In this document: piece after piece, positions 49,018 to 57,968 of the stretch
How positions within the stretch are numbered: the stretch's first letter is position 1
Layout of the letters: each line of letters begins with the position of its first letter
Assembly (NCBI GenBank): GCA_041319085.1
Contig: CP101033.1
Span: 1,080,501 to 1,144,500, forward strand
DNA from: Aeromonas veronii
GTDB taxonomy: Bacteria > Pseudomonadota > Gammaproteobacteria > Enterobacterales > Aeromonadaceae
Length of the DNA stretch: 64,000 nucleotides
Reading direction: 5' to 3'
Program-made: the position numbers and the translations under genes
The notes under the pieces: generated by a model
What the model was told of the DNA's origin: nothing
The model's input: the letters and a program-made list of their open reading frames with translations, nothing else
The model's database searches: none

Positions 49018-52000
49018 TCAGGGGACCAGCACCCGACTCTCGCCACCGCCGAGGGCTTCGACCCTGATCTGCACGCCAATCCGCTCAACCAGGGTCTGGA
49101 CGTGGGAGATGACCCCGATCTGGCGACCGGCGGCTTGCAGGGAGTCGAGGCTGGCAAGCGCCAGATCCAGGCTGTCCGGATCGAGCGTACCGAACCCTTC
49201 GTCGATAAACAGCGACTCGACCTGGGTCTGCCGTGACGAGAGGCTGGAGAGAGCCAGCGCCAGCGCCAGCGACACCAGAAAACTCTCGCCACCGGAGAGG
49301 GAGTCCACCGAACGCACCTCGTCCCCCATGTCGAGATCCACCACCTGCAGCGCCAGATCGGTGCCGGGTACCCGCTCCAGCCGGTAGCGCGGCGACAGTT
49401 CGGCGAGCTGGGCGTTGGCCTCTAGCAGCAGACGCTCGAGGGTAAGACTCTGGGCAAAGGTGCGGAACTTGGCGCCGTTGGCTTGCCCGATCAGATCGCA
49501 CAGCTGCTGCCAGTGGTCGGCCACCGCCTGCTGGGTGGCCAGCTCCTGTTGCAGGCTGCCCGCCTTGAGCGCCGCAGCTTCGGCCTGTGCCAGCTTGCTC
49601 TTGCACTCGAACAGCTGCTCTTCAAGGGCGCGGCAGCGGGCATCGAGTGCCGCCAGCTGCTCGCTCAGCTCTGCATCCGGCAGGGCGGCCAGCTCGGGAT
49701 GGTGCTCCCGATAGCGATCCCGCTTGTTCTCCTCCAGTGCCAGCGCCCGTTGCCGCTCGGCAAGACGGGTACGCGCCTCGCCAAGGGCATCTTCCAGCCC
49801 TTGCAGGGCAGTGCGGCGTACCTTGAGCTCATCGGGGCTGATGGCGAGCAGGCGGCGCAGGTCGTATTCGGCAATGCCAAGGGTACTGGCGTGGGCAGCC
49901 CAGCGCCCCAGCACCTCCCGCTTGCGGCGGCTGCTGGTCTGCTTTTCCTGCTCCACATGGGTGAGGCGGGTCTTGAGCTCGGTCTGCCGCTCGCGCAGAG
50001 CGCGGGCACCGCTTTGCATCAGCTCCAGTTCGCTGGCGAGCTGTTGCAGCCGCTGTTGCCAGCGGCTCTCGACCAGCGGGATCTCCTCGCCATTCAGACA
50101 GGCGGCGCGGCTGGTGAGCAGCCCCTGACGCTGCTGTTCGTGCTCCTTGTAGTCGCGCTCCAGCTTGTGCAGCAGCTCGCGCTGGGTCTGCAGGCGCGCC
50201 TCCTGTGCGCTCAGGGCCGGGGTGAGGCTGGCGATCTCGCTGGCCAGCCGCTCCCACTCGCTCTGGCCGTGCAGCCAGGCTTCGCAGGCCCGCTGCCATT
50301 CGTGCCACTGCTGGCTGCCGAGCCATTGGCGCCACGGTTGGCCGCCCATTTGTTCGTCGAGGCGGTGGGCACCCTGTTCGAGGCGCTGGCGCAGGGTCGC
50401 CTCCTGCTCGCCCATCCCCTTCACTTCCCCTTCCAGCGCGATGCGCTGGCGGTCGGCCTCCTGCCACAGCTGGTCAAACTGCTGGTGTTGGGCCGCCAGC
50501 TGGCTCAGCTGCTGACGCACCCCTTGCAACTGTTGCTGACCGAGCTGGGCCTGACGCAGCTGCTGCTGGCTGTGGGCCAACCCCAGCTCCAGCGCCTGGC
50601 CGCGGCCGAGCAGGGTGCTCATCAGTTCATTCCATTCAATGGGGCTCTGGCGCAGCGGCAGCGGATGGCCGAGCAGGGTATCGCCCCCCAGCTGTTGCCA
50701 GCGCTGGGTCAACTGCTCGGCGCGCGCCTCCAGCTCCGGCAGATGTTGCTGACGCACTGCCAGCTGGCGGGCCAGCTCCTGACGCTCGCTCTCGCACTGA
50801 ATGTATTGATGGTTGAGCCGCTCCCATTCGAGTTCGAGGCTTCTGACCCGCTCCGCCAGCTGACCCAGGATCCCCGCCACCTGTGGCTGGCTCTGGCTGT
50901 ATGGGTGCTCCCCGGAACCGCACAGCGGGCAAGGTTCGCCATCGCTCAGAATATGGCGATACTGCTCGAAGCTGGCGATGGCGCGGGACTGCTCCAGCGC
51001 GTGGCGCACCTCATCCCGCTGCAGGGCCAGCCGCTCGCGGGCGGGCGCCAGCTCTTCGCCGAGGGTGGCGAGTTTGCCTAGCGCTAGCTCCAGCTGGGCA
51101 ATCTCCTGCTGCAAGCGGCCATGCTGCTCGCCGTGGTTGCGGCCATAGTCGGCAAGCTCCAGCAACTGGCGCAGCTGACCCAGTTGTTCGGTCTGCTGTT
51201 GCCACTGCTCCTGCGCCTTGGCGAGGCGGCTCTCCCACTGCTGCTCCTGCAGCTCGTGCTGTTGCTGTTGCAGCCGCGTCTGCTCCTGTTGCCAGTAGTC
51301 GCGCTCCTGCTGACCTTGCTCCAGCTGGCGCAGCAACTGCTGCAGGGCGCGCAGCTGGTGATCCCGCAGGGTGAGCAGCTGTTGCAGCTTGTCGGCATCG
51401 TCGGCCCAATCCTGCATGGCGGTGAGCAAGGGCTGCCACTGGCGGGCCACCGGGGCCAGCTCCTTGTGCTCTTCGAGCCAGAGCCCCCACTGCTGGTGCT
51501 GCTGCTTGAGCAGCTCCACCTGTCGGCTCTGCTCGCGCCAGCCCTGCTCGAGGGTGAGCTGGACCTCTCGCTCCTGCGCTCCCTCCTGCTGGATCTTCTG
51601 CAACTGCTGCACTTTTTCCCGGATGCGGGTATCGAGCTCCTGCGCCCGCTTGAGTTCGGGTTGCAGGGCGCCCCATTCCCGCTCGGCGGCGATCTTCTCA
51701 GCCAGCAGTTGCTGTTCGGTCAACGCGCTCTGCTGGGTCTGCTCCTCGAGCTTGGCCAGCTCCGGCCCTAGCTCGGCAATCACCTTCTCCTGCTGCTGCA
51801 CTTCCAGAGTGAGGCGGGCCAGTTCGTCGTGATCGGCGCGGGCCACCAGCGCCTGCTCGGCGCGGGCAAACTCCTCGCGCTCGGGGGCGGCAGCACCGTG
51901 GGCCTGCAGGGCGGCATCGAGCGCCGCCTGTCCTTCGGCACAGCCCTGCATCTGGGCAGCAATGCGGCTGTTGAGGTCGCGCAAGTCCTGCATCAGCTGC

Positions 52001-52770
52001 TGCTGTTGCTGCTCGTGCTTGAGGGTGGTGGAGAGGCTTATCTGCTGGCTCACCCACTGTTCGCGGGTCGCCTCGTCCATCAGCGCCACGTCGCCGAGGC
52101 GTTGAGTGATGGCGGCCAGCTTCTGTTGCTCCTCCCGCGCCCGTTCATAGGTCTGGATGGAGATGGCGGAGTAGAGCTCGGTGCCGGTCATCCGTTCGAG
52201 CAGGGCGGAGCGCTCGTTGGCGTCCGACTTAAGGAAGGCGGCAAACTCCCCCTGCGGCAGGATCACCGCGCGGCGGAACTGCTCCCAGGAGAGACCCACC
52301 AGCTCGTCGATGCGATCCTGCAGCTCCCGCTTGCTGCCGGAGAAAACCTGCCCGGACTCCACATCGGTCAGGGTGCGCTCTTGCGCCTGAAAACGACCCT
52401 CCGAGCGGTTGCGGGCGCGGCGCACCGCCCAGCGGGCCAGCCAGATGCGGCCATCACAGCCGCGAAACTGCACCTCGGCAAAGCCGCTGGCGTGGCCGCG
52501 GCTGAGGATGCCGCGCACGTCGTTGGCCTTGAGCTTCTCTTCGTCATCCATGCGGCCCACTTCGGCCACGTTCTTGCGATTGGCGATAAAGCGCGGCATC
52601 TCGTCGTAGAGGGCGAGACAAATGGCGTCGAGCAATGTGCTCTTGCCTGCGCCGGTATTGCCGGTGATGGCAAACAGGCCCGCGGAGCCGAGCGCCCCCC
52701 TGGTAAAGTCGATGGTGAAGGGGCCGGTCAGACTGGCTAGATTTTCACCTGACAGAGACAAGATTTTCAT
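49018..52770 (-). CDS. sbcC: Nuclease complex ATPase SbcC
   Basis: A 1,250-residue SMC-like ATPase, partner of SbcD in the complex that opens DNA hairpins and processes double-strand ends. Walker A is in ITGNTGAGKSTLLDAI near the N terminus; very long Gln-rich coiled coils surround the zinc hook CPLC (about residue 613, GEPCPLCGSGEHP); the signature DSLSGGESFLVSLALALALS and Walker B VESLFIDEGFGTLD close the protein. Longer than E. coli SbcC (1,048), mainly in the coiled coils. The start overlaps the sbcD stop by four bases (ATGA). Confidence 0.95.
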   Translation of the reverse strand: MKILSLSGENLASLTGPFTIDFTRGALGSAGLFAITGNTGAGKSTLLDAICLALYDEMPRFIANRKNVAEVGRMDDEEKLKANDVRGILSRGHASGFAEVQFRGCDGRIWLARWAVRRARNRSEGRFQAQERTLTDVESGQVFSGSKRELQDRIDELVGLSWEQFRRAVILPQGEFAAFLKSDANERSALLERMTGTELYSAISIQTYERAREEQQKLAAITQRLGDVALMDEATREQWVSQQISLSTTLKHEQQQQQLMQDLRDLNSRIAAQMQGCAEGQAALDAALQAHGAAAPEREEFARAEQALVARADHDELARLTLEVQQQEKVIAELGPELAKLEEQTQQSALTEQQLLAEKIAAEREWGALQPELKRAQELDTRIREKVQQLQKIQQEGAQEREVQLTLEQGWREQSRQVELLKQQHQQWGLWLEEHKELAPVARQWQPLLTAMQDWADDADKLQQLLTLRDHQLRALQQLLRQLEQGQQERDYWQQEQTRLQQQQHELQEQQWESRLAKAQEQWQQQTEQLGQLRQLLELADYGRNHGEQHGRLQQEIAQLELALGKLATLGEELAPARERLALQRDEVRHALEQSRAIASFEQYRHILSDGEPCPLCGSGEHPYSQSQPQVAGILGQLAERVRSLELEWERLNHQYIQCESERQELARQLAVRQQHLPELEARAEQLTQRWQQLGGDTLLGHPLPLRQSPIEWNELMSTLLGRGQALELGLAHSQQQLRQAQLGQQQLQGVRQQLSQLAAQHQQFDQLWQEADRQRIALEGEVKGMGEQEATLRQRLEQGAHRLDEQMGGQPWRQWLGSQQWHEWQRACEAWLHGQSEWERLASEIASLTPALSAQEARLQTQRELLHKLERDYKEHEQQRQGLLTSRAACLNGEEIPLVESRWQQRLQQLASELELMQSGARALRERQTELKTRLTHVEQEKQTSSRRKREVLGRWAAHASTLGIAEYDLRRLLAISPDELKVRRTALQGLEDALGEARTRLAERQRALALEENKRDRYREHHPELAALPDAELSEQLAALDARCRALEEQLFECKSKLAQAEAAALKAGSLQQELATQQAVADHWQQLCDLIGQANGAKFRTFAQSLTLERLLLEANAQLAELSPRYRLERVPGTDLALQVVDLDMGDEVRSVDSLSGGESFLVSLALALALSSLSSRQTQVESLFIDEGFGTLDPDSLDLALASLDSLQAAGRQIGVISHVQTLVERIGVQIRVEALGGGESRVLVP

Positions 52771-53993
52771 TGGTTAGACTCCTTCACCTGCTCCAGGATC
52801 TCTTCAAACGAGGCGACCAGTTCTGCCTCGGGCTCCCCTTCAAATTGGCGCTGATAGCAGAGGCGAAACACCTCGGTGGGGGAGAGCTCATCGAGCCTGC
52901 GCCGCTCGCGACCATCGGCCAGCCCTTCGCCCGAGCCCTGATACTGGGTGCTGATGCGGGCCAGACGCACCGGTTTGTCGGCGATGGCCGCCAGAATGCG
53001 CTCGCGGATGCGGGCTTCGGGTTTGGGCAGCAGCAGCCGCACTTCGAGGAAGGGTTGTGCCTCTTGTGGACAAGCAGGTAGTTCGAGCGAAGCGATGGCT
53101 TTGAGTGCGTCGTCGAGGGTGCTCTGGGGCAGGCGGATCATCTCCACCGCTCGGGGTACCGGGATCCGCTCCAATCCGGTCAGTTTGCCCTCTGCAAAGG
53201 TCACTTCCAGCACCTGATGGTTGTAGTTGGCTTCGGCGAGCGACAGCGGCAGCGGAGAGCCACTGTAGTGCACCCCAGTGGCCGGGCTCTGGGCCAGATG
53301 GAGGTGGCCGAGCGCCGTGTAGTCGGCATTGGCAAAGAGATCTGCGGGCAGGGCATGCTGGTTGCCGCCGAGCACCCGCCGCTCTGAAAGCTCGGAGAGC
53401 TGGCCCGCCGCCAGATAGGCGTGGCCCATGGCGATCAGCGGCAGATCCTCGCCGCAGCGAGCGCGCCCTTCGGCCAGCACCTCGGCATAGACCTGCCGTA
53501 CCCCTTCGATCAACCTGTCCTGCCCCTCAGCCAGCTGCTCTACCCGCAAATCGCTGCTGCGCAGGAACGGCACGGCAGCGCACCAGGCAGCAATCTTGCC
53601 TTCTTTGTCTTGCAGCGGCACCAGCAGGCGGTCAGTCTCGAGCTTGCCCTCACTGTCGCGGCTGATGCTGCCCACCAGATGCAGATCAAAGGCGCGCAGC
53701 AGCTCGTGGGGAGCATCGAGCTTGGAGGGGGAGTCGTGGTTGCCGCCGATCAGCACCATGTTGAGGTGGGGCATCTCGGCGCGCAGCCGCGCCAGAAAAC
53801 GGTAGAGCTGTTGCCAGGCGCAGGCAGGCGGATTGGCGGTATCAAACAGATCTCCCGCCACCAACAGGGCGTCGATCTCGCGCGCCTTGAGGGTGTCGCT
53901 CAGCCAGTTGAGAAAGGCATCGTGTTCAAAACGGCGGTCATGACCATGGAGTTGATGGCCAAGATGCCAGTCGGCGGTATGGAGGATTTTCAT
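52767..53993 (-). CDS. sbcD: Nuclease SbcD
   Basis: A 408-residue Mre11-type metallophosphoesterase, the nuclease of SbcCD. Metal-binding motifs appear in order: HTADWHLGH, VAGDLFDTANPP, LIGGNHDSPSKL, and MGHAYL/LGHLHLAQ. The start at 53993 (MKILHTADWHLGH) is the family's; an in-frame ATG 13 codons upstream is not supported. It is translationally coupled to sbcC. Confidence 0.95.
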   Translation of the reverse strand: MKILHTADWHLGHQLHGHDRRFEHDAFLNWLSDTLKAREIDALLVAGDLFDTANPPACAWQQLYRFLARLRAEMPHLNMVLIGGNHDSPSKLDAPHELLRAFDLHLVGSISRDSEGKLETDRLLVPLQDKEGKIAAWCAAVPFLRSSDLRVEQLAEGQDRLIEGVRQVYAEVLAEGRARCGEDLPLIAMGHAYLAAGQLSELSERRVLGGNQHALPADLFANADYTALGHLHLAQSPATGVHYSGSPLPLSLAEANYNHQVLEVTFAEGKLTGLERIPVPRAVEMIRLPQSTLDDALKAIASLELPACPQEAQPFLEVRLLLPKPEARIRERILAAIADKPVRLARISTQYQGSGEGLADGRERRRLDELSPTEVFRLCYQRQFEGEPEAELVASFEEILEQVKESNQ

Positions 53994-54097
53994 TGGAAAG
54001 CAGCCCGGTTGCAGGGATGGTGCCCGCGGCACCTGATGGAGACAAGATGAGGATGCCCCGTGCTTTTTTCAAGTAAAACAGGGGGCTGGCTTTGGAT

Positions 54098-54526
54098 TCA
54101 GGCCGGTTCGCAGCACATCCGGTATTGGGGGTGGCCGGTGAGGGGATCGGACTCCTCGGCCTCGATGACGAAGCCGTGGCGGCGATAGAAACGCACCGCC
54201 TGATCGTTCTCAACAAAGACCCGGGCGTGGAGCGACGCCCCCTGACGTTTGGCCTCCTGCAGCAGGGCGTGGCCAACGCCGCGGCCCTGACGGTCGGGGC
54301 GCACAAAGAGAGCGGCGAGGAAGTTGTCCACCAGCGCCATAAAGCCGAGCAGATCGCCGCGCTCCTCGAACACCCAGATGGCAGCGCGATCGAGATAGCG
54401 GGTACGCAGATCCTCCTGGGCCTGCCACCAGCAGGAGGCATCAACGAAATCGTGGGCCTGCAGGGAGGCCAGCAGCCAGATTTCGACGACCTCTTCCATG
54501 TCTTCCGGGCGACTTGGCCGTAACAT
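54098..54526 (-). CDS. GNAT-family N-acetyltransferase, YjaB-like
   Basis: A 142-residue acetyltransferase with the acetyl-CoA loop VRPDRQGRGVGHALLQEAK and the following FVENDQAVRFYRRHGF. The N terminus MLRPSRPEDMEEVVEIW and the overall layout resemble E. coli YjaB. Substrate unknown. The start at 54526 has AGGATG at good spacing; the upstream in-frame ATG at 54553 is less likely. Confidence 0.9.
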   Translation of the reverse strand: MLRPSRPEDMEEVVEIWLLASLQAHDFVDASCWWQAQEDLRTRYLDRAAIWVFEERGDLLGFMALVDNFLAALFVRPDRQGRGVGHALLQEAKRQGASLHARVFVENDQAVRFYRRHGFVIEAEESDPLTGHPQYRMCCEPA

Positions 54527-54705
54527 ACTTTCATCCTTGTTAACAACTGGCACTCTCGCAGTCTAGGGGAACTTGGCACGGGCTCAGGTGTTATAAATGA
54601 GACCCTGTGAGGTCGATCGCCCTTTATTTAGCGAGAATGATTGGCTGATCACAAAGCGCCTCTCTAGTACAATGCCCGCCGGACAATCTAAAGACCGAGG
54701 ACGCC

Positions 54706-55617
54706 ATGTGGTTTAAAAACCTGCAGATTTATCGCTTTACCCGCCCCTTTGACCTGACCGTGGATCAGCTGGAAACCCAGCTGGAAGCCTGTGCCTTCAC
54801 CCCTTGCGGCAGTCAGGACATCTCCCGTTTCGGGTGGGTCAAGCCCCTTGGCAAATTCGGCTCAACCCTGACCCACTCTGCCTCCGGCCACATCCTCATT
54901 TGCGCCCGCAAAGAGGAGAAGATGCTGCCCGGTACCGTGGTCAAGGAGATGCTGGCCGAGAAGGTAGAAGCGATCGAGTTCGAACAGGGACGCGCCCTCA
55001 AGAAGAAAGAGAAGGAAGCGCTGAAAGAGGAGATCCTCCACACCCTGCTGCCCCGTGCCTTTAGTCGTACCAGCCAGACCTTCGCCTGGATCAATCCGGC
55101 CGACAATTTAATGGTGGTGGACGCAGGTTCTGCCAAGAAGGCAGACGATCTGCTGGCGCTGTTGCGCAAATCCATCGGCTCCCTGCCGGTGGTGCCGGTG
55201 GCCCTCAAGAACCCGCCCGAGATCACCATGACCGAGTGGCTGAACGAGGGCAATCTGCCTGCCTCCTTCACTCTGGAAGACGAAGCCGAGCTGCGCAGTG
55301 CCATGGAGCACGGCGGCATCATCCGCTGCAAGCAGCAGGATCTGATGACCGACGAGATCAAGAACCATCTGGCCAATGACAAGCTGGTGACCAAGCTGGC
55401 CCTCAACTGGGGCGAGACCGTCAGCTTCGTGCTGGGGGATGATCTCTCCATCAAGCGCCTGAAATTCAGCGAAGAGCTGCGCGAACAGAACGACGACGTC
55501 ACCAGCGAGGATCCGGCCGCCCGTCTGGATGCCGACTTCGCGCTGGTCACCTCCGAGCTGGCCCAGTTTATCCCGGCGCTGTTTGCCGCCCTGGGTGGCG
55601 AAGAGCAGTCCATCTAA
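54706..55617 (+). CDS. rdgC: Recombination-associated protein RdgC
   Basis: A 303-residue DNA-binding protein that forms a ring around DNA and restrains RecA. The N terminus MWFKNLQIYRFTRPFDLT and the lysine-rich segment ALKKKEKEALKEE are diagnostic; length equals E. coli RdgC (303). GAGGA precedes the ATG, and TACAAT at 54668-54673 is a likely -10 box. A terminator lies about 105 bases downstream of the stop. Confidence 0.96.
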   Translation: MWFKNLQIYRFTRPFDLTVDQLETQLEACAFTPCGSQDISRFGWVKPLGKFGSTLTHSASGHILICARKEEKMLPGTVVKEMLAEKVEAIEFEQGRALKKKEKEALKEEILHTLLPRAFSRTSQTFAWINPADNLMVVDAGSAKKADDLLALLRKSIGSLPVVPVALKNPPEITMTEWLNEGNLPASFTLEDEAELRSAMEHGGIIRCKQQDLMTDEIKNHLANDKLVTKLALNWGETVSFVLGDDLSIKRLKFSEELREQNDDVTSEDPAARLDADFALVTSELAQFIPALFAALGGEEQSI

Positions 55618-55722
55618 CCGGACTGGCACCTGTTTGGCCTCTGCCATCCTGAGCGCCGGAGTGTGCGCTGCGGCCTCATACTGCGGCATGAGCTATCGCC
55701 ATCAACACGGCCTGCCACAATA

Positions 55723-55753
55723 AAAACGCCCCCGAGATGCGGGGGCGTTTTGT
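55723..55753. terminator. Terminator between rdgC and the nitroreductase gene
   Basis: A perfect 11-bp stem (aaaacgccccc / gggggcgtttt) with a 7-base loop, with A and T tracts serving both converging genes. Confidence 0.88.
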
Positions 55754-55763
55754 TATCTGACAG

Positions 55764-56366
55764 TTATTTGAAGACGCGGAAGCGAGTGGCGTCGTCGATA
55801 AAGGTCTTCTCTCCGGCCGCTTGCTTGATGCTGCCAAAGGGCATCTGGGCGCGCAGCAGCCAGCTGGCGGGCAGGTTCCACTCCTTGCGTACCGCCTCGT
55901 CGATAAGCGGGTTGTAGTGCTGCAGGGAGGCGCCGACCTTCTCCTGCGCCAGCGTCGTCCAGACCGCAAACTGGGCGATGCCGGTGGCATGTTCCGACCA
56001 GATGGGGAAGTTGTCGGCATAGAGGGCGAATTTTTGCTGCAGATCCTTGATGACGTCGGTGTCCTCAAAGAACAGCACTGTGCCAAAGCCTGCGCGGAAG
56101 CTGCCATCCACCTTGGCCTCACTCTGGGCGTAGGCCTCCGGCGGCACGATCTTTTTCAGCTCGGCTTTGACGATATCCCACAGCTTGTGGTGCTGGGCGC
56201 CAAACAGGATGACGGCGCGGGAGCTCTGGGAGTTGAAAGAGGAGGGGCTGTGCCTGATGGCATCCTGGATCAGGGCCGTCAGCTGCTCCGGCGTATGGGA
56301 CACCTGGTCACCCAGGGCATAGATGGTACGACGTGCTTTGATCTGCTCGATAAACGGACTGCTCAT
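55764..56366 (-). CDS. Nitroreductase-family oxidoreductase
   Basis: A 200-residue flavoprotein of the nitroreductase family (HBN1/FMR2-like branch). Conserved parts include the N-terminal RRTIYALG, RHSPSSFNSQSSRAVILFG (FMN phosphate binding) and ASLQHYNPLIDEAVRKEWNLP near the C terminus. Likely an FMN-dependent NAD(P)H oxidoreductase of unknown substrate. AAGGAG precedes the ATG. Its upstream region is bounded by the second tnpB element about 165 bases away. Confidence 0.9.
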   Translation of the reverse strand: MSSPFIEQIKARRTIYALGDQVSHTPEQLTALIQDAIRHSPSSFNSQSSRAVILFGAQHHKLWDIVKAELKKIVPPEAYAQSEAKVDGSFRAGFGTVLFFEDTDVIKDLQQKFALYADNFPIWSEHATGIAQFAVWTTLAQEKVGASLQHYNPLIDEAVRKEWNLPASWLLRAQMPFGSIKQAAGEKTFIDDATRFRVFK

Positions 56367-56718
56367 AACATCTCCTTGTTCTGCTTGGCGTTGCTGCCGA
56401 TGATGGACGGTTTGCCCAGCGCTGGCCGCGTCAGGAATAGACTATAACACCCATAATGCAGAGTGGTGTTAACCCTGGGTAACGAGCTTTTTTCCTGTCA
56501 GTTGATATTCGTTTGTGAACCTTGTTCTGTTGTTAGCAGATGCCCCGTAAACCCTAGCCCAATCGGGCGGGGATATAAGGGGAGCTAATCTGATGCGTTT
56601 GCGAGCCCGCCTATGTCTTCAGTGTCTCGATAGTCGCGCCTGCCGCACGTCCGCAGCGGTTGTTGATTTCACTGGCACGCGCTATAACTGTGCTTATATA
56701 CAGCCTGTGTTTTTAATC

Positions 56719-57885
56719 ATGAAAAGAGCCACAAAAGTACGTATTTACCCCACCGACGAACAAGCGGCATTCCTCAATGCCCAGTTCGGCGCGGTGCGGT
56801 TCGCGTACAACAAAGCCCTTCATATTCAGCGGCACATGTTCCAGCGCCACAGGGTTTCACTGAAACCCAAACGCGACTTGAAACCCCTGCTCGCTGTGGC
56901 AAAAAAATCGCGCAAATACAGCTGGCTGAAAGAGTACGATTCACAAGCCTTACAGCAGGCGGTGATCAACCTGGATAAGGCATTCGCCAATTTTTTCAAC
57001 CCCAAGCTCAAGGCCAGGATGCCCACCTTCAAGAGCAAGAGAGGCAGGCAATCCAGTTATCACCCCAATGGCAAAGTGCTGACCGATGCCATCCTGTTAC
57101 CGAAGATGACGCCCATCCGAGCTGTCATTCACCGAGATATTATCGGCGTGGTCTCCAGTATCACGGTCAGCCGTGGCCCGACAGGGAAATACTATGCCTC
57201 CATCCTTTGCGATGATGGCCGTGAGGCTCCCGCCAAGCCCTCCCTCATCACAGAGGTGACAGGCTATGATATGGGGCTGTCCCACTACCTCATTGCGTCG
57301 AGTGGCAAAAAGATGGCCAACCCGCGCCATCTTATCAACGCCAGTCACAATCTGCGGCGAAAGCAAAAAGCACTGTCTCGCAAGACAAAAGGCAGTGCCA
57401 ATCGTAGTAAGGCCAAATTACAGCTGGCCGCCCTGCACGAGCGGGTAGCCCATGCTCGCGCTGATTTTCAGCACAAACTCTCTCGCACGATAGTTGACGA
57501 TAACCAAGCGATCATCGTGGAGACGCTTAAAACAACCAATATGATGAAAAACCACAAGCTGGCCCGCGCCATTGGTGATGCTGGCTGGCATAGTTTTATC
57601 ATGAGGCTGGAGTACAAAGCCCAAGCGGCGGGCCGCCACCTAATCAAACTCGATCAGTGGTTTGCCAGCTCTAAACCATGTAGCGAGTGCGGCCACAAGA
57701 TGCCGGAGATGCCACTTCACCAGCGACAGTGGGTATGTCCAGCGTGTGGGGCAGAACATGACCGCGACATCAACGCGGCCATGAACATTCGACAGCAAGG
57801 AATATTGGAATTAAAAGCGGCGGGGCTCGCCGTTTCTGCCCATGGAGGCCAGCGTAAATCCGTCAATCTGACGGTCGCGGCCTAA
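56719..57885 (+). CDS. tnpB: RNA-guided nuclease TnpB (IS605 OrfB family), copy 2
   Basis: A 388-residue TnpB differing from copy 1 at about a dozen residues (for example DVG to DMG near Asp184, and AFKSK to TFKSK). All RuvC residues (Asp184, Glu268, Asp350) and both CxxC pairs are kept. Substitutions in a 68-base patch (56975-57042) are mostly synonymous, which points to recombination with a more diverged relative rather than loss of function. Confidence 0.9.
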   Translation: MKRATKVRIYPTDEQAAFLNAQFGAVRFAYNKALHIQRHMFQRHRVSLKPKRDLKPLLAVAKKSRKYSWLKEYDSQALQQAVINLDKAFANFFNPKLKARMPTFKSKRGRQSSYHPNGKVLTDAILLPKMTPIRAVIHRDIIGVVSSITVSRGPTGKYYASILCDDGREAPAKPSLITEVTGYDMGLSHYLIASSGKKMANPRHLINASHNLRRKQKALSRKTKGSANRSKAKLQLAALHERVAHARADFQHKLSRTIVDDNQAIIVETLKTTNMMKNHKLARAIGDAGWHSFIMRLEYKAQAAGRHLIKLDQWFASSKPCSECGHKMPEMPLHQRQWVCPACGAEHDRDINAAMNIRQQGILELKAAGLAVSAHGGQRKSVNLTVAA

Positions 57886-57925
57886 GAAGTGGGAAGCCTC
57901 GCCGCTTGCGGCGGGGAGCAGTCAC
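57886..57925 (+). ncRNA. Right-end hairpin of copy 2, likely TnpB guide RNA scaffold
   Basis: The same hairpin as in copy 1 (57897-57916). The guide read from the flank would start TGTTGGAAATGTC, different from copy 1. Confidence 0.4.
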
Positions 57926-57968
57926 TGTTGGAAATGTCATCTAAGGAGGGGGAATGTGATATTAATCA

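Larger units (their letters stand above)
56531..57925 (+). mobile_element. tnpB-only IS605-family element, copy 2
   Basis: 1,395 bp, the same length as copy 1 (3817-5211) and identical to it apart from about 37 substitutions, of which about 19 lie within 68 bases. No tnpA. The flanks (TTGTTC before, TGTTGGAA after) differ completely from those of copy 1, and no target duplication is seen. It lies between the nitroreductase promoter and a diguanylate cyclase gene. Confidence 0.85.
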
